Below are positions 23,251-31,820 of a stretch of 55,465 nt of DNA, piece by piece. This DNA comes from an uncultured Muribaculaceae bacterium (GTDB lineage: Bacteria; Bacteroidota; Bacteroidia; Bacteroidales; Muribaculaceae), in NCBI GenBank assembly GCA_947175145.1, contig CAMWLY010000005.1, positions 1-55,465 on the forward strand, written 5' to 3'. The notes under the pieces are model-generated. The model made no database searches. It saw nothing but the letters and a program-made list of their open reading frames with translations, and had not been told where the DNA came from. The translations under genes and the position numbers were made by a program. Every line of letters begins with the position of its first letter. Position 1 is the first letter of the stretch.

Positions 23251-24114
23251 ATGAAGCGATTGCTTACATATCGGACTGTGTGTCTTACAGTCGTTATCTT
23301 ACTCTGCATCATCGTAATATCCTGCGTGGGCAACCACTCCCAAAGCGATACCGAAGGCACTCAGGCGACTCCTGCACCCTGGGATCTTGTGGCCGAGGGT
23401 GAAGACCCACCGATTTCCGCTCCCGAGCAAGCCGATGAGTGGGAGCTCGCAATGTCGGATCTCGCTTCTGACAGCACTGCAATCAACGATTCGACCAAGC
23501 TTGCATCTTCAGCTACCGACTCAATATCCGACACACCCACAGTAGCCGCGAACCTGACACGTTACGGCCGCATAGGGCGTCTGCGCGAAGTATTCAACGA
23601 TTCCAACAAATATCAATATGCCGCCGGCGAAAGAATTGGCATACGACCCATAGCCACAATTGCCGATGCATATTATGTAAGTCGTCCGCTGGTTAAAATC
23701 GAGTCCAACAAGTGGTATGATGTTGACGAACTTACACACTCCATGCCTTATCTGGTGCCCGAAGCGGCCCGGCTGCTTGAGACTATCGGCCGCAATTTTC
23801 AGGATTCTCTGCAGCGTCGCGGCGCTGCAGGTCACAAGTTCAGAGTGACAAGTGTGTTGCGCTCAGCCTACTCGGTGAAACGTCTGCGCAGGGTGAACCG
23901 CAATGCCACCGACTCCTCGACTCATCAGCTCGCCACTACATTCGACATCTCCTACGCCAAGTTCAACCACGACGGCCTCTCACCGCGCCACAGCGATGAG
24001 GAACTGAAGTATATTCTTGCCGAAGTGCTCCGCGATCTCAGGCATCAGGGCAGGTGCATGGTCAAGTTTGAAGTTCACTCCCCCTGCTTCCACATTACAG
24101 CCACCGGCAAGTGA
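23251..24114 (+). CDS. DUF5715 family lipoprotein, M15-peptidase-like
   Basis: 287 residues. A lipobox-like VISC (Cys25) follows a hydrophobic signal, implying membrane attachment. A Ser/Asp/Thr-rich linker (about 27-100) precedes the conserved domain. In that domain, FRVTSVLRSAYSVKRLRRVN, STHQLATTFDIS (His225, Asp232) and FEVHSPCFHITA (His276/His281) follow the order of zinc ligands in VanY/M15 D,D-carboxypeptidases (SxHxxGxAxD ... WxH), though the usual glycine is replaced. A peptidoglycan hydrolase-like fold is therefore inferred; activity is uncertain. It is divergent from tolC, with a TAACTTCG box (23239-23246) just before the gene. Confidence 0.8.
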   Translation: MKRLLTYRTVCLTVVILLCIIVISCVGNHSQSDTEGTQATPAPWDLVAEGEDPPISAPEQADEWELAMSDLASDSTAINDSTKLASSATDSISDTPTVAANLTRYGRIGRLREVFNDSNKYQYAAGERIGIRPIATIADAYYVSRPLVKIESNKWYDVDELTHSMPYLVPEAARLLETIGRNFQDSLQRRGAAGHKFRVTSVLRSAYSVKRLRRVNRNATDSSTHQLATTFDISYAKFNHDGLSPRHSDEELKYILAEVLRDLRHQGRCMVKFEVHSPCFHITATGK

Positions 24115-24172
24115 AACAAACTGCCACTCGCGCGCGTTATATTATTGAATTAAGTATATAACCCGATTTAAT

Positions 24173-24766
24173 ATGGACAAATTAAGTTATGCCTGGGGTC
24201 TGGCGATGGGTCGTCAGCTTCAGGGCATGGGCATGAAAGAGCTCAATATCGATGATTTCAAAGATGGTGTAAAAGGAGTATTCGAGGGTGGCGAACCCGC
24301 TATCTCTCCCGAAGAAGCCCAGAAACTTATACAGGATTACCTCAACGACCTGCAGGAGAAAGCTGATGCTCAGGCTCGTCAGGCCGGCAAGGAATTCCTG
24401 GAACAAACCAAGAAAGAAGTTGCCAATATTCAGGAGACAGCTTCAGGTCTGCTATACGTGGTAGACAAGGAGGGTGAGGGCGCTCAGCCTGCCGCTACCG
24501 ATGAAGTTACCGTGCACTACACCGGTAAACTTATCGATGGCACAGTGTTCGACTCAAGCGTGAACCGCGGTGAACCGGCCACATTCCCCCTGAACCGCGT
24601 AATCCCCGGTTGGACCGAGGGCGTGCAGCTCATGAAGGAGGGTGCCAAGTACACATTCTTTATCCCGAGCGATTTAGCTTACGGCGCTCAGGGTGTGCCC
24701 GGAGCAATTCCCCCGCACTCCACTCTTATCTTTGAAGTTGAACTGATTAAAGTTATAAAGAAGTAA
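24173..24766 (+). CDS. FKBP-type peptidyl-prolyl isomerase (FklB-like, cytosolic)
   Basis: 197 residues without a signal peptide. An N-terminal helical dimerisation domain (about 1-85, FKBP_N type: SYAWGLAMGRQLQ, EEAQKLIQDYL) is followed by an FKBP domain (about 95-197) with VTVHYTGKL, GTVFDSS, VIPGWTEGVQLM and AYG, so the active-site residues are complete. It catalyses cis-trans proline isomerisation and likely acts as a folding chaperone in the cytosol, although it heads a row of otherwise exported FKBP-like proteins. Confidence 0.93.
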   Translation: MDKLSYAWGLAMGRQLQGMGMKELNIDDFKDGVKGVFEGGEPAISPEEAQKLIQDYLNDLQEKADAQARQAGKEFLEQTKKEVANIQETASGLLYVVDKEGEGAQPAATDEVTVHYTGKLIDGTVFDSSVNRGEPATFPLNRVIPGWTEGVQLMKEGAKYTFFIPSDLAYGAQGVPGAIPPHSTLIFEVELIKVIKK

Positions 24767-24774
24767 ACCAAGTA

Positions 24775-25326
24775 ATGAAGATTCTGAAAACTATGGCTAT
24801 CGCCATGCTGGCTTGCGGTGCCGTGTCACTGAGCGCATGCTCGGGTTCCAACGGCAAGAACTCCGCGGATACAGCTGATTCGATTGCCGCTATAATTGAT
24901 GAAGCTCCGGCACTTCCGACTGCTCCGGCTGATTCTCTGGCCGCTATCTTCGCAAATCCCGAAAAGAAGAGCGAGACTGCCACTGATTCAACCTACGCCG
25001 TAACTGCATCAGGCCTGAAATATATGGTGCTTCGCGAAGGTACCGGTGCAAGCCCTAAGGCTGAAGATAATGTGACAGTGATGTATGCCGGTCAACTTAC
25101 CGACGGACAGGTGTTTGACTCAAGCTATGACCGCGGCGAACCGGCTACTTTCCCCCTCAACCGCGTGATTCCCGGCTGGACCGAGGGTCTGCAGCTTATG
25201 AAGGAGGGTGGCAAGACAGTGTTCTATATCCCCAGCGATATGGCTTACGGCAAAGCCGGTGCTCCCCCGATGATCGGTCCTGACTCGGATCTGATTTTCA
25301 CCGTAGAGCTTATCAAAGTAAATTAA
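24775..25326 (+). CDS. FKBP-type peptidyl-prolyl isomerase lipoprotein
   Basis: 183 residues with a lipobox LSAC (Cys22), so it is a periplasm-facing or surface lipoprotein. A Ser/Ala/Asp-rich linker (about 23-75) leads to one FKBP domain (about 80-183) with VTVMYAGQL, VFDSSYDRGEPATFPLNRVIPGWTEGLQLM and AYG. The stretch RGEPATFPLNRVIPGWTEG is identical to that of the upstream gene, so the pair arose by tandem duplication. The N-terminal dimerisation domain is absent. The gap to the upstream gene is eight bases. Confidence 0.93.
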   Translation: MKILKTMAIAMLACGAVSLSACSGSNGKNSADTADSIAAIIDEAPALPTAPADSLAAIFANPEKKSETATDSTYAVTASGLKYMVLREGTGASPKAEDNVTVMYAGQLTDGQVFDSSYDRGEPATFPLNRVIPGWTEGLQLMKEGGKTVFYIPSDMAYGKAGAPPMIGPDSDLIFTVELIKVN

Positions 25327-25356
25327 AATATTATTCTACATAATGTCTTGACTTAT

Positions 25357-25563
25357 ATGACATTACGCAAATATTCAGCAACCGCGGCGAGACTCCTCGC
25401 CACGGTTGCTGTGTCCGTATCCATAATACTCTTATCCTCATGTGAAGGGCGCCGCATGAGCAATATGCAGCCCACCGGTGAAACTATCGAAGTGAATATA
25501 CCGGTGCAGGATGACAGCTCGGCCCTGACCCAACAAACCTCACTCCCCACCGACACAATATGA
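25357..25563 (+). CDS. Small lipoprotein of unknown function
   Basis: 68 residues from the ATG at 25357 (a TTG at 25348 in the same frame is less likely). The signal sequence ends in a lipobox LSSC (Cys29), followed by a short hydrophilic mature part with a Thr/Gln/Ser-rich end. No domain is recognised. It overlaps the next lipoprotein gene by four bases (ATGA) and sits inside the FKBP row, so an accessory role to those chaperones is possible but unsupported. Confidence 0.7.
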   Translation: MTLRKYSATAARLLATVAVSVSIILLSSCEGRRMSNMQPTGETIEVNIPVQDDSSALTQQTSLPTDTI

Positions 25564-26459
25564 AAATGAAACTGTTCCCGTTCTCATGCGTGGCACTTGG
25601 TTTATTGATACTCTCCCTCACCGGTTGCGACAGAAATAAACCAATGACAATCGCAGACCTCGAGAACCCGACCACCGAAGATTCGCTGGTATATTACTTC
25701 GTGCAGATTCGCGCCAACGAATACTGGCAGAAAATTGATAACGATACGACTCTGCGCTCGCCCGAAGAGAGAGAAAAATTTCTCGAAGGGCTAAAAGCCG
25801 GCATCGATCTCATAAAAAGAGACAATGAGTCATTCAATAATGGCGTGAGATTCGGCACCAAGCTTGCCAAGAATCTCTATGCCTTTGAGAAATATTATGG
25901 CGTAACCACCGACCATGAACTGCTGATCAAAAGTTTCGAGTCCGGACTGCGAGGCATCAATGATATTCCGGTGCTGAAATATCAGGAGAAATTCTATGAG
26001 CTTCTGAACCGGGTCAAACAGCGCGAAGCTTCCGAAAACCTGAAAAAAGCCCGCATGGCACTCATAGCCGAGGCCCGCGAACAGAAGCTTCATAAATATA
26101 CCGAAAATCTTTATGGCAAAATAACCCGCCGCGGTTCCGGTCCGACTGCCAAAATAGGTGATGAAGTGCATCCCACTATCCACTATGAGCAGGCCGACGG
26201 CGATGACTTCACCATGCCGACACCGGGCAGAGTGCTTATCGGCGCCCCCGGATTGCCAACGGTTTACAATGAAATTTTTACCAGATTAGGCAAGGGTGAT
26301 GCCGGTGTGTTCGCAACCCCGGCCGAAGCTATATTCGGCGCAAGAACACAAATCATGGGGCTTGAACCCGACGATATACTGGTTGTCACCGTAACCATCA
26401 ATGATGTAATCCCCGGTGACTCCCTGACTGAAATCACTGACCAAATTCCGGCCGAATGA
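25560..26459 (+). CDS. FKBP-like lipoprotein, probably non-catalytic
   Basis: 299 residues with a lipobox LTGC (Cys23). An FKBP_N-like helical region (about 45-200: FLEGLKAGIDLIKRDNESFNNGVRFGTKLA and onward) is followed by a C-terminal FKBP-like domain (about 205-295). In that domain the VIPGW and FDSS active-site motifs are missing, replaced by VLIGAPGLPTVYNEIFTRLGKG, while the frame of the fold (GDEVHPTIHYEQAD at the start, DDILVVTVTINDV at the end) remains. A chaperone or scaffold role without isomerase activity is inferred. The stop overlaps rsmA by four bases. Confidence 0.85.
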   Translation: MKMKLFPFSCVALGLLILSLTGCDRNKPMTIADLENPTTEDSLVYYFVQIRANEYWQKIDNDTTLRSPEEREKFLEGLKAGIDLIKRDNESFNNGVRFGTKLAKNLYAFEKYYGVTTDHELLIKSFESGLRGINDIPVLKYQEKFYELLNRVKQREASENLKKARMALIAEAREQKLHKYTENLYGKITRRGSGPTAKIGDEVHPTIHYEQADGDDFTMPTPGRVLIGAPGLPTVYNEIFTRLGKGDAGVFATPAEAIFGARTQIMGLEPDDILVVTVTINDVIPGDSLTEITDQIPAE

Positions 26460-27247
26460 ATGTAAGACCCAAGAAAAACTTAGGTCAGCATTTTCTGACC
26501 GATGATTATATCGCTTCCCGCATAGCCGATACGATTTCAGCTTCTGAATTGCCGGAATCCGCCGCGCAGTGGGGAGATCTCCCGGTGCTGGAAATCGGTC
26601 CCGGCATGGGAGTACTTACCCGACATCTGGTGGAGTCCGGGCGCTCTGTGACCGCGGTCGAACTCGACTCTGAGTCTGTGGATTATCTGGCCAAGAATAT
26701 GCCAGGCTTGAAGGTGGTGCAGGCTGACTTCCTCAAGTTAAACCTTAGTGAACTGATGCCCGGCAAATTCGCACTCATAGGCAATTATCCCTATAATATC
26801 TCTTCGCAGATATTTTTCAAGGTGCTTGACTATCTCGATGATATTCCTGTGGTATCGGGTATGCTGCAGAAGGAGGTCGCAGAGCGGATATGCTCGAAAC
26901 CCGGCAGCAAAGCCTATGGAATACTTTCAGTGCTGCTGCAGGCATGGTATGATTGCGAATATCTCTTTACCGTAGAACCGCAGGTATTCAATCCCCCGCC
27001 CAAGGTGCGAAGCGGGGTGCTTCGGCTCACCCGCAATTCGCGCTCCGATTTGGGAGTCGATGCCCGGAAATTCAAACTTGTGGTCAAAACCGCATTCGGA
27101 CAGCGCCGCAAAACCCTGCGCAACTCCCTCAGCCCCATCATGCAGCCCGACTCCAAGGCTCTGCAATCAAAATATATGTCTCTCAGACCCGAACAGCTTT
27201 CGGTCGAGGATTTTATAACTCTCACAACCCTGATTTTCCCTCAATAA
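26456..27247 (+). CDS. rsmA: 16S rRNA (adenine1518/1519-N6)-dimethyltransferase
   Basis: A 263-residue cytosolic SAM-dependent enzyme that dimethylates two adjacent adenines in the 3'-terminal helix of 16S rRNA. It has KKNLGQHFLTD (residues 5-15), the SAM loop EIGPGMGVLTRHL (about 46-58), VELDSESVDYL, and the catalytic NYPYNISSQIFFK (NIPY-type motif, here NYPY). Length and order are standard. It is translationally coupled to the FKBP-like lipoprotein gene and lies 30 bases before rfbB. Confidence 0.96.
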   Translation: MNVRPKKNLGQHFLTDDYIASRIADTISASELPESAAQWGDLPVLEIGPGMGVLTRHLVESGRSVTAVELDSESVDYLAKNMPGLKVVQADFLKLNLSELMPGKFALIGNYPYNISSQIFFKVLDYLDDIPVVSGMLQKEVAERICSKPGSKAYGILSVLLQAWYDCEYLFTVEPQVFNPPPKVRSGVLRLTRNSRSDLGVDARKFKLVVKTAFGQRRKTLRNSLSPIMQPDSKALQSKYMSLRPEQLSVEDFITLTTLIFPQ

Positions 27248-27277
27248 CACTAAATCAATATTGCTAATACATCTGAA

Positions 27278-28411
27278 ATGAAAAATATTCTTATCACCGG
27301 CGGTGCCGGATTCATAGGCTCACATGTGGTTCGCCTGTTTGTCAATAAATATCCCGATTATCATATCGTAAACCTCGACTTGCTCACCTATGCCGGCAAT
27401 CTCGCCAATCTCAAGGATATAGAGTCGAAACCGAACTATACTTTCGTTCGCGCCGACATCTGCGATTACGCCGAGATGCAGCGCATCATGAAGGAATATA
27501 AAATAGATGGCGTGATTCACCTGGCGGCCGAAAGCCATGTAGACCGCTCCATTGTAGACCCCTTTACCTTCGCACGCACCAATGTGATGGGTACACTCTC
27601 TCTGCTTCAGGCGGCCAAAACTTACTGGGAATCCACTCCCGAAGGTTTCGAGGGAAAACTCTTCTACCACATCTCGACCGATGAGGTTTACGGCGCACTT
27701 GAACTCACCGACCCCGAAGGTATCGAGTCTCCATTTACCACAACCGCCTCTTCAAGTCAGCACCATCTGGCTTTCGGACGCGATTTCTTCCTGGAAACCA
27801 CCAAATACAATCCTCACTCACCTTATAGCGCGGCCAAGGCTTCTTCTGACCATTTCGTGCGTGCCTATCATGACACCTACGGCATGCCGACCCTGGTCAC
27901 CAACTGCTCCAACAACTATGGCCCCTATCAGTTCCCCGAGAAACTGATTCCCCTCTTCATCAACAATATCCGCAAGCGCAAACCTCTGCCTGTATATGGC
28001 AAGGGTGAGAATGTGCGCGACTGGCTCTTTGTAGAGGATCACGCCCGCGCCATCGACCTGATTTTCCATAAAGGTAAAGTGGCGGAAACCTATAATATCG
28101 GTGGCTTCAATGAGTGGAAAAACATCGACCTTATCCGCGTGGTTATCAAAACCGTAGATAAACTTCTCGGTAATCCCGAAGGTTACAGCGATGAACTTAT
28201 CACTTACGTTACCGACCGCAAAGGCCACGATATGCGCTATGCCATAGACTCACGCAAACTTCAGCGCGAACTCGGCTGGGAACCCTCACTGCAGTTTGAA
28301 GAGGGTATCGAAAAGACCGTGAAATGGTATCTCGACAATCAGGATTGGATTGACAATATCACCTCAGGTGATTACGAGAAATATTACGAACAGATGTACT
28401 CCAACCGCTAA
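27278..28411 (+). CDS. rfbB: dTDP-glucose 4,6-dehydratase
   Basis: A 377-residue cytosolic NAD-dependent short-chain dehydrogenase/reductase making dTDP-4-keto-6-deoxyglucose, the second step to dTDP-rhamnose and related sugars. It has the NAD loop GGAGFIGSH (residues 8-16), AAESHVDRSI, the active-site STDEVYG and YSAAKAS, and FPEKLIPLFINNI. The other dTDP-rhamnose genes are not nearby, so it is separated from the usual rfb cluster or serves another deoxysugar. A terminator follows about 100 bases later. Confidence 0.95.
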   Translation: MKNILITGGAGFIGSHVVRLFVNKYPDYHIVNLDLLTYAGNLANLKDIESKPNYTFVRADICDYAEMQRIMKEYKIDGVIHLAAESHVDRSIVDPFTFARTNVMGTLSLLQAAKTYWESTPEGFEGKLFYHISTDEVYGALELTDPEGIESPFTTTASSSQHHLAFGRDFFLETTKYNPHSPYSAAKASSDHFVRAYHDTYGMPTLVTNCSNNYGPYQFPEKLIPLFINNIRKRKPLPVYGKGENVRDWLFVEDHARAIDLIFHKGKVAETYNIGGFNEWKNIDLIRVVIKTVDKLLGNPEGYSDELITYVTDRKGHDMRYAIDSRKLQRELGWEPSLQFEEGIEKTVKWYLDNQDWIDNITSGDYEKYYEQMYSNR

Positions 28412-28507
28412 GCTCCCGGCTTGGCGGCGGAGTGCGTCGGACCGATTATCGATTCCGCCCGGTTTCTCCGCGGCGGATATTTCCGCACCGGCTCCATACA
28501 TAGAAAA

Positions 28508-28528
28508 AGGTCGACATCACGTCGACCT
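28508..28528 (+). terminator. Terminator-like hairpin after rfbB
   Basis: AGGTCGAC, a five-base loop and GTCGACCT form an 8-bp stem followed by AATTTCTTAATT. The T-run is short, so it may be weak. The GC-rich 28420-28500 stretch before it has no gene. Confidence 0.6.
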
Positions 28529-28705
28529 AATTTCTTAATTAAAACAACAATAACAACTTTTTCAGAACGCTTATAGCAGTATAACCTTTATTTTCATTCA
28601 GTTACTTTTTCAAACCTTACATCAATATAACATCGCAGCCTCGCAGATGGTTCGCTGAGGATAAAAAATTTTTTCAAAAAAATTTACTTTTCTTCTCAAC
28701 TCGCT

Positions 28706-29617
28706 ATGAAAGAACTTATTAATAAATATGTTTGGATAGTCGATACCTTAAGCCGCTACGACAGATTGACCCGCACTCAGCTCAATGACCTCTGGATGCG
28801 ATCTGCCTACGGCGACGGAAATCCGATGCCGGCCCGCACTTTCTACTATTACCGCCGCGCTATCGAGGAAAATTTCCATCTCGATATCCTTTGTGACTCT
28901 CAGGGCCGATATTACATAGACCCGTCGCAGCGGGAACAGAACCGCGCCGTGACCAACTGGCTGCTGGAATCATATTCAGCAAACTCGGCAATGAAGGAGT
29001 CCTCGATACCTGCCGACCGTGTGGCTGTGGAAGATGTGCCATCTTCGCGTGAATTTCTGCCGATGGTGCTCGGTGCCATAAGCGATGCCTCCAAACTGAA
29101 GTTTACCTACGCCGGTTTCTCCCGCAGTCTTCCGGAAAAGGATATTATCTTCCACCCCTATTTTGTAAAGCGCTACAAGCAGCGCTGGTATATGATAGGT
29201 CTTAAGGAGAAATCAAAAGATATACGCACCTATGCTCTGGATCGTGTCAAGCAGATGACCACCGTCAATGAGCATTTCAAAATGTCTGATCTCACTCCGG
29301 GACCATTCTTCAGGAATCTTATAGGCATCACTGCCTCCAAGGGGAAGGTGCGCGATGTCAGGATTATGACAAATACCACTCAGGCCAAGTATTTCAGAGC
29401 GCTCCCTTTCCACCCCTCGCAGCAGGAAACTATCCATGATAAATATTCTATCTTCTCCTATAAGCTCAAGCTAAATTATGAACTCGTGCATGAGCTGCTG
29501 AGTTACGGTTCCTCTATCCGTGTGCTTGAACCGCCGGAATTGGTGGCGATGATTACCACCGAATTACATGAAACCCTGAAACTTTATGACACCCATTTTC
29601 CGGATTTCAAACCCTGA
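28706..29617 (+). CDS. WYL-domain transcriptional regulator
   Basis: 303 residues. The N-terminal part (about 1-75) contains a helix-turn-helix-like segment (LTRTQLNDLW ... PARTFYYYRRAIEENF). The central WYL domain (about 125-215) carries HPYFVKRYKQRWYMIGLKE and TYALDRVKQM, which match the ligand-sensing WYL pattern, and a WCX-like C-terminal region follows. WYL proteins bind nucleic acids or small ligands and often control stress, DNA-damage or defence genes. No defence genes are seen here, so its target is unknown. It is preceded by 294 AT-rich non-coding bases and is probably its own unit. Confidence 0.9.
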   Translation: MKELINKYVWIVDTLSRYDRLTRTQLNDLWMRSAYGDGNPMPARTFYYYRRAIEENFHLDILCDSQGRYYIDPSQREQNRAVTNWLLESYSANSAMKESSIPADRVAVEDVPSSREFLPMVLGAISDASKLKFTYAGFSRSLPEKDIIFHPYFVKRYKQRWYMIGLKEKSKDIRTYALDRVKQMTTVNEHFKMSDLTPGPFFRNLIGITASKGKVRDVRIMTNTTQAKYFRALPFHPSQQETIHDKYSIFSYKLKLNYELVHELLSYGSSIRVLEPPELVAMITTELHETLKLYDTHFPDFKP

Positions 29618-29657
29618 GCACCCCACCGGTGTTTATAATTAAAAAGAAATTACTAAG

Positions 29658-30833
29658 ATGGCAGATTCCAATTTTATAGACTATGTGAAGATTCTTTGCC
29701 GTTCGGGCAAGGGAGGCGCCGGCTCACGCCATTATCATCGCGCCAAATATATACCCAAAGGTGGCCCCGATGGTGGAGATGGAGGCCGTGGAGGCCATAT
29801 TATCCTTCGTGGCAATCCCAACATGTGGACCCTGCTCCCGCTCCGCTATCAGCGACATATTTTCGCCACAAATGGTGAAAGCGGCGGTGCCGGTCGCAGT
29901 CACGGTCGCGATGGAGAGGACCGGATCATCGATGTGCCGGTCGGTACCGCGGTTTTCGATGCCGACTCCGGAGAATTCCTGTGCGAAGTTACAGAACCGG
30001 ACCAGGAGATTTACCTGCTCCGCGGTGGTAAAGGAGGACTCGGAAACACTCACTTCGCCACTTCTACCAACCGGGCCCCAAGATATGCACAGCCCGGCCA
30101 GCCCTCTGTAGAGAAAGCTGTCGTGCTGGAGCTTAAGCTGCTCGGCGATGTGGGTCTTGTAGGTTTCCCCAATGCCGGCAAATCAACCCTGCTCTCGGCT
30201 GTCAGTGCCGCTAAACCGAAAATCGCCGATTATCCATTTACTACTATGGAACCCTCGCTCGGCATCGTGGATTATCGCGGTTCGCAATCTTTTGTGATGG
30301 CCGATATCCCCGGTATCATCGAGGGCGCTTCTGAAGGCAAAGGTCTCGGACTCCGGTTCCTGCGACATATAGAGCGCAATGCGGTGCTCCTGTTCATGGT
30401 ACCCGCCGATTCCGATGATATCCGCCATGATTATGAGGTGCTCCTTCGCGAAGTTCATGAGTTTAACCCCGAACTTTCCGATAAATCGAGAGTGCTGGCA
30501 ATCTCGAAATCAGATATGCTCGATGATGAACTGCGCGAGGAAATAGCGCGCACATTGCCTACCGATATTCCGACAGTGTTTATTTCTGCCGTGACCGGTC
30601 AGGGGCTCACAGAACTCAAGGATATCCTCTGGCGTGAAATCAATTCGGAGGCCAATAAGTCTAACTTTACTATCACACACCGCCCGCTCGATCGCCGACA
30701 TCGTGTGGAGGAAGAGGATAACTTTATCTTCGAACCTGCTCCGATTGAAGATGATGATGAACTGCGTCTCGAAACAGATGAAGACTGGGAAGATGAGTTC
30801 TGGGAGGAAGAAAGTTCTGTAAATGAGAATTAA
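29658..30833 (+). CDS. obgE: GTPase ObgE/CgtA
   Basis: A 391-residue ribosome-associated GTPase for 50S maturation and stress response. The glycine-rich Obg domain (about 1-160: [20 protein letters not shown]-type loops) is followed by the G domain with GFPNAGKST (G1), [16 protein letters not shown] (G3) and a SKSD-type G4, and by an acidic C-terminal tail (about 345-391, rich in Glu, Asp and Trp). All parts are present. It overlaps the following acyltransferase gene by 11 bases. Confidence 0.96.
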   Translation: MADSNFIDYVKILCRSGKGGAGSRHYHRAKYIPKGGPDGGDGGRGGHIILRGNPNMWTLLPLRYQRHIFATNGESGGAGRSHGRDGEDRIIDVPVGTAVFDADSGEFLCEVTEPDQEIYLLRGGKGGLGNTHFATSTNRAPRYAQPGQPSVEKAVVLELKLLGDVGLVGFPNAGKSTLLSAVSAAKPKIADYPFTTMEPSLGIVDYRGSQSFVMADIPGIIEGASEGKGLGLRFLRHIERNAVLLFMVPADSDDIRHDYEVLLREVHEFNPELSDKSRVLAISKSDMLDDELREEIARTLPTDIPTVFISAVTGQGLTELKDILWREINSEANKSNFTITHRPLDRRHRVEEEDNFIFEPAPIEDDDELRLETDEDWEDEFWEEESSVNEN

Positions 30834-31638
30834 TCTCGACGCTATCCTGCGTTCGCGCCTCAGCGGTTGGAAATCCAAACTTCTGCCCCGGCCGCTTACT
30901 CATCTGCTCGAACGAATAATTCATCAAGATGAGCTCAACGCCATGCTCGATCATGCCGCGCCAACCCGCGGCACCGAGTTCTCTCAGCGCATCTACCGTC
31001 ATCTCGATCTCTCTATAGAAGTGACCGGCGAGGAGAATATTCCCGCCGGCCGCCCCCTTATATTCGCTTCAAATCACCCGTTGGGCGGTCTTGACGGCAT
31101 CGGCTTAATAGCGGTGCTCGGTGCGAGATATGGCGATGAACATATTCGATTCATCGTCAACGACATGCTGATGAATGTCGAACCGCTGAGCAATGTATTT
31201 TTGCCGGTCAATAAATATGGGGCTCAGGGGCGCGCCGCCGCCAAGGCGATTCAGGCTGCTCACGAAGATCCTGATATGCAGATAGGAGTATTCCCGGCAG
31301 GGCTTGTTTCCAGACTTCATGATTCGGGTGAGATTAAAGACCTGAAATGGCAGAAATCATTTGTGCAGAAGGCCATTGACTCGGGGCGCGATATAGTGCC
31401 GATACATTTTGAGGGGCTCAACAGACCCCGCTTCTATAAATTAGCACGCTGGCGCAAAAAACTCGGTATCAAAATTAATATCGAGCAGGCTATGCTGCCG
31501 GCGGAACTGTGTGCGGCGCGCGGAAATCATTATAAAATCTCGTTTTTGCCGCCGGTCACTCACTACGAACTTATCGAAATGGTTAGCTCAGGCAAAACCG
31601 CAGCCGAAATCGCCACGGATATTCAGGCGCTCCTTTAG
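30823..31638 (+). CDS. PlsC-like glycerol acyltransferase
   Basis: 271 residues resembling 1-acylglycerol-3-phosphate or ornithine-lipid acyltransferases. The motif I equivalent is [12 protein letters not shown], with His85 and Asp91 spaced HX5D, one residue longer than the textbook HX4D; motif III-like [20 protein letters not shown] and motif IV-like [15 protein letters not shown] follow. No membrane helix is obvious. The fused or spaced variant is shared by a Bacteroidota group often called glycerol acyltransferase, as far as I recall. It likely acts in membrane lipid synthesis at the inner face. Translation is coupled to obgE. Confidence 0.85.
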   Translation: MRINLDAILRSRLSGWKSKLLPRPLTHLLERIIHQDELNAMLDHAAPTRGTEFSQRIYRHLDLSIEVTGEENIPAGRPLIFASNHPLGGLDGIGLIAVLGARYGDEHIRFIVNDMLMNVEPLSNVFLPVNKYGAQGRAAAKAIQAAHEDPDMQIGVFPAGLVSRLHDSGEIKDLKWQKSFVQKAIDSGRDIVPIHFEGLNRPRFYKLARWRKKLGIKINIEQAMLPAELCAARGNHYKISFLPPVTHYELIEMVSSGKTAAEIATDIQALL

Positions 31639-31644
31639 GCGTAA

Positions 31645-31686
31645 GGTGTTAGGTGTTAGGTGTTAGGTGTTAGGTGTTAGGTGTTA
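31645..31686. repeat. Heptamer tandem repeat, GGTGTTA x6
   Basis: Six exact consecutive GGTGTTA units begin seven bases after the acyltransferase stop. It is a candidate for length variation by slippage. Confidence 0.95.
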
Positions 31687-31706
31687 GATTATCAAGGCAT
31701 ACACTA

Positions 31707-31741
31707 TCTGAAATCTGAAATCTGAAATCCGAAATCTGAAA
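31707..31741. repeat. Heptamer tandem repeat, TCTGAAA x5
   Basis: Five TCTGAAA units, one of them TCCGAAA. This is the complement of the GATTTCA units at 112-153 and 1726-1760. It lies between two convergent genes next to the terminator at 31745-31776. Confidence 0.92.
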
Positions 31742-31744
31742 TCT

Positions 31745-31776
31745 AAAAAGTAGGGCCGGCTCACGCTGACCCTACT
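31745..31776 (-). terminator. Terminator of the large secreted protein gene
   Basis: On the minus strand the perfect 7-bp stem AGTAGGG/CCCTACT (31750-31776) has a 14-base loop able to pair further and is followed by TTTTT. It lies 45 bases past the stop of the gene at 31821. Confidence 0.75.
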
Positions 31777-31820
31777 CTAATGTGCAATTCAAAGTATACC
31801 AATTACTAATTACTATTGCC

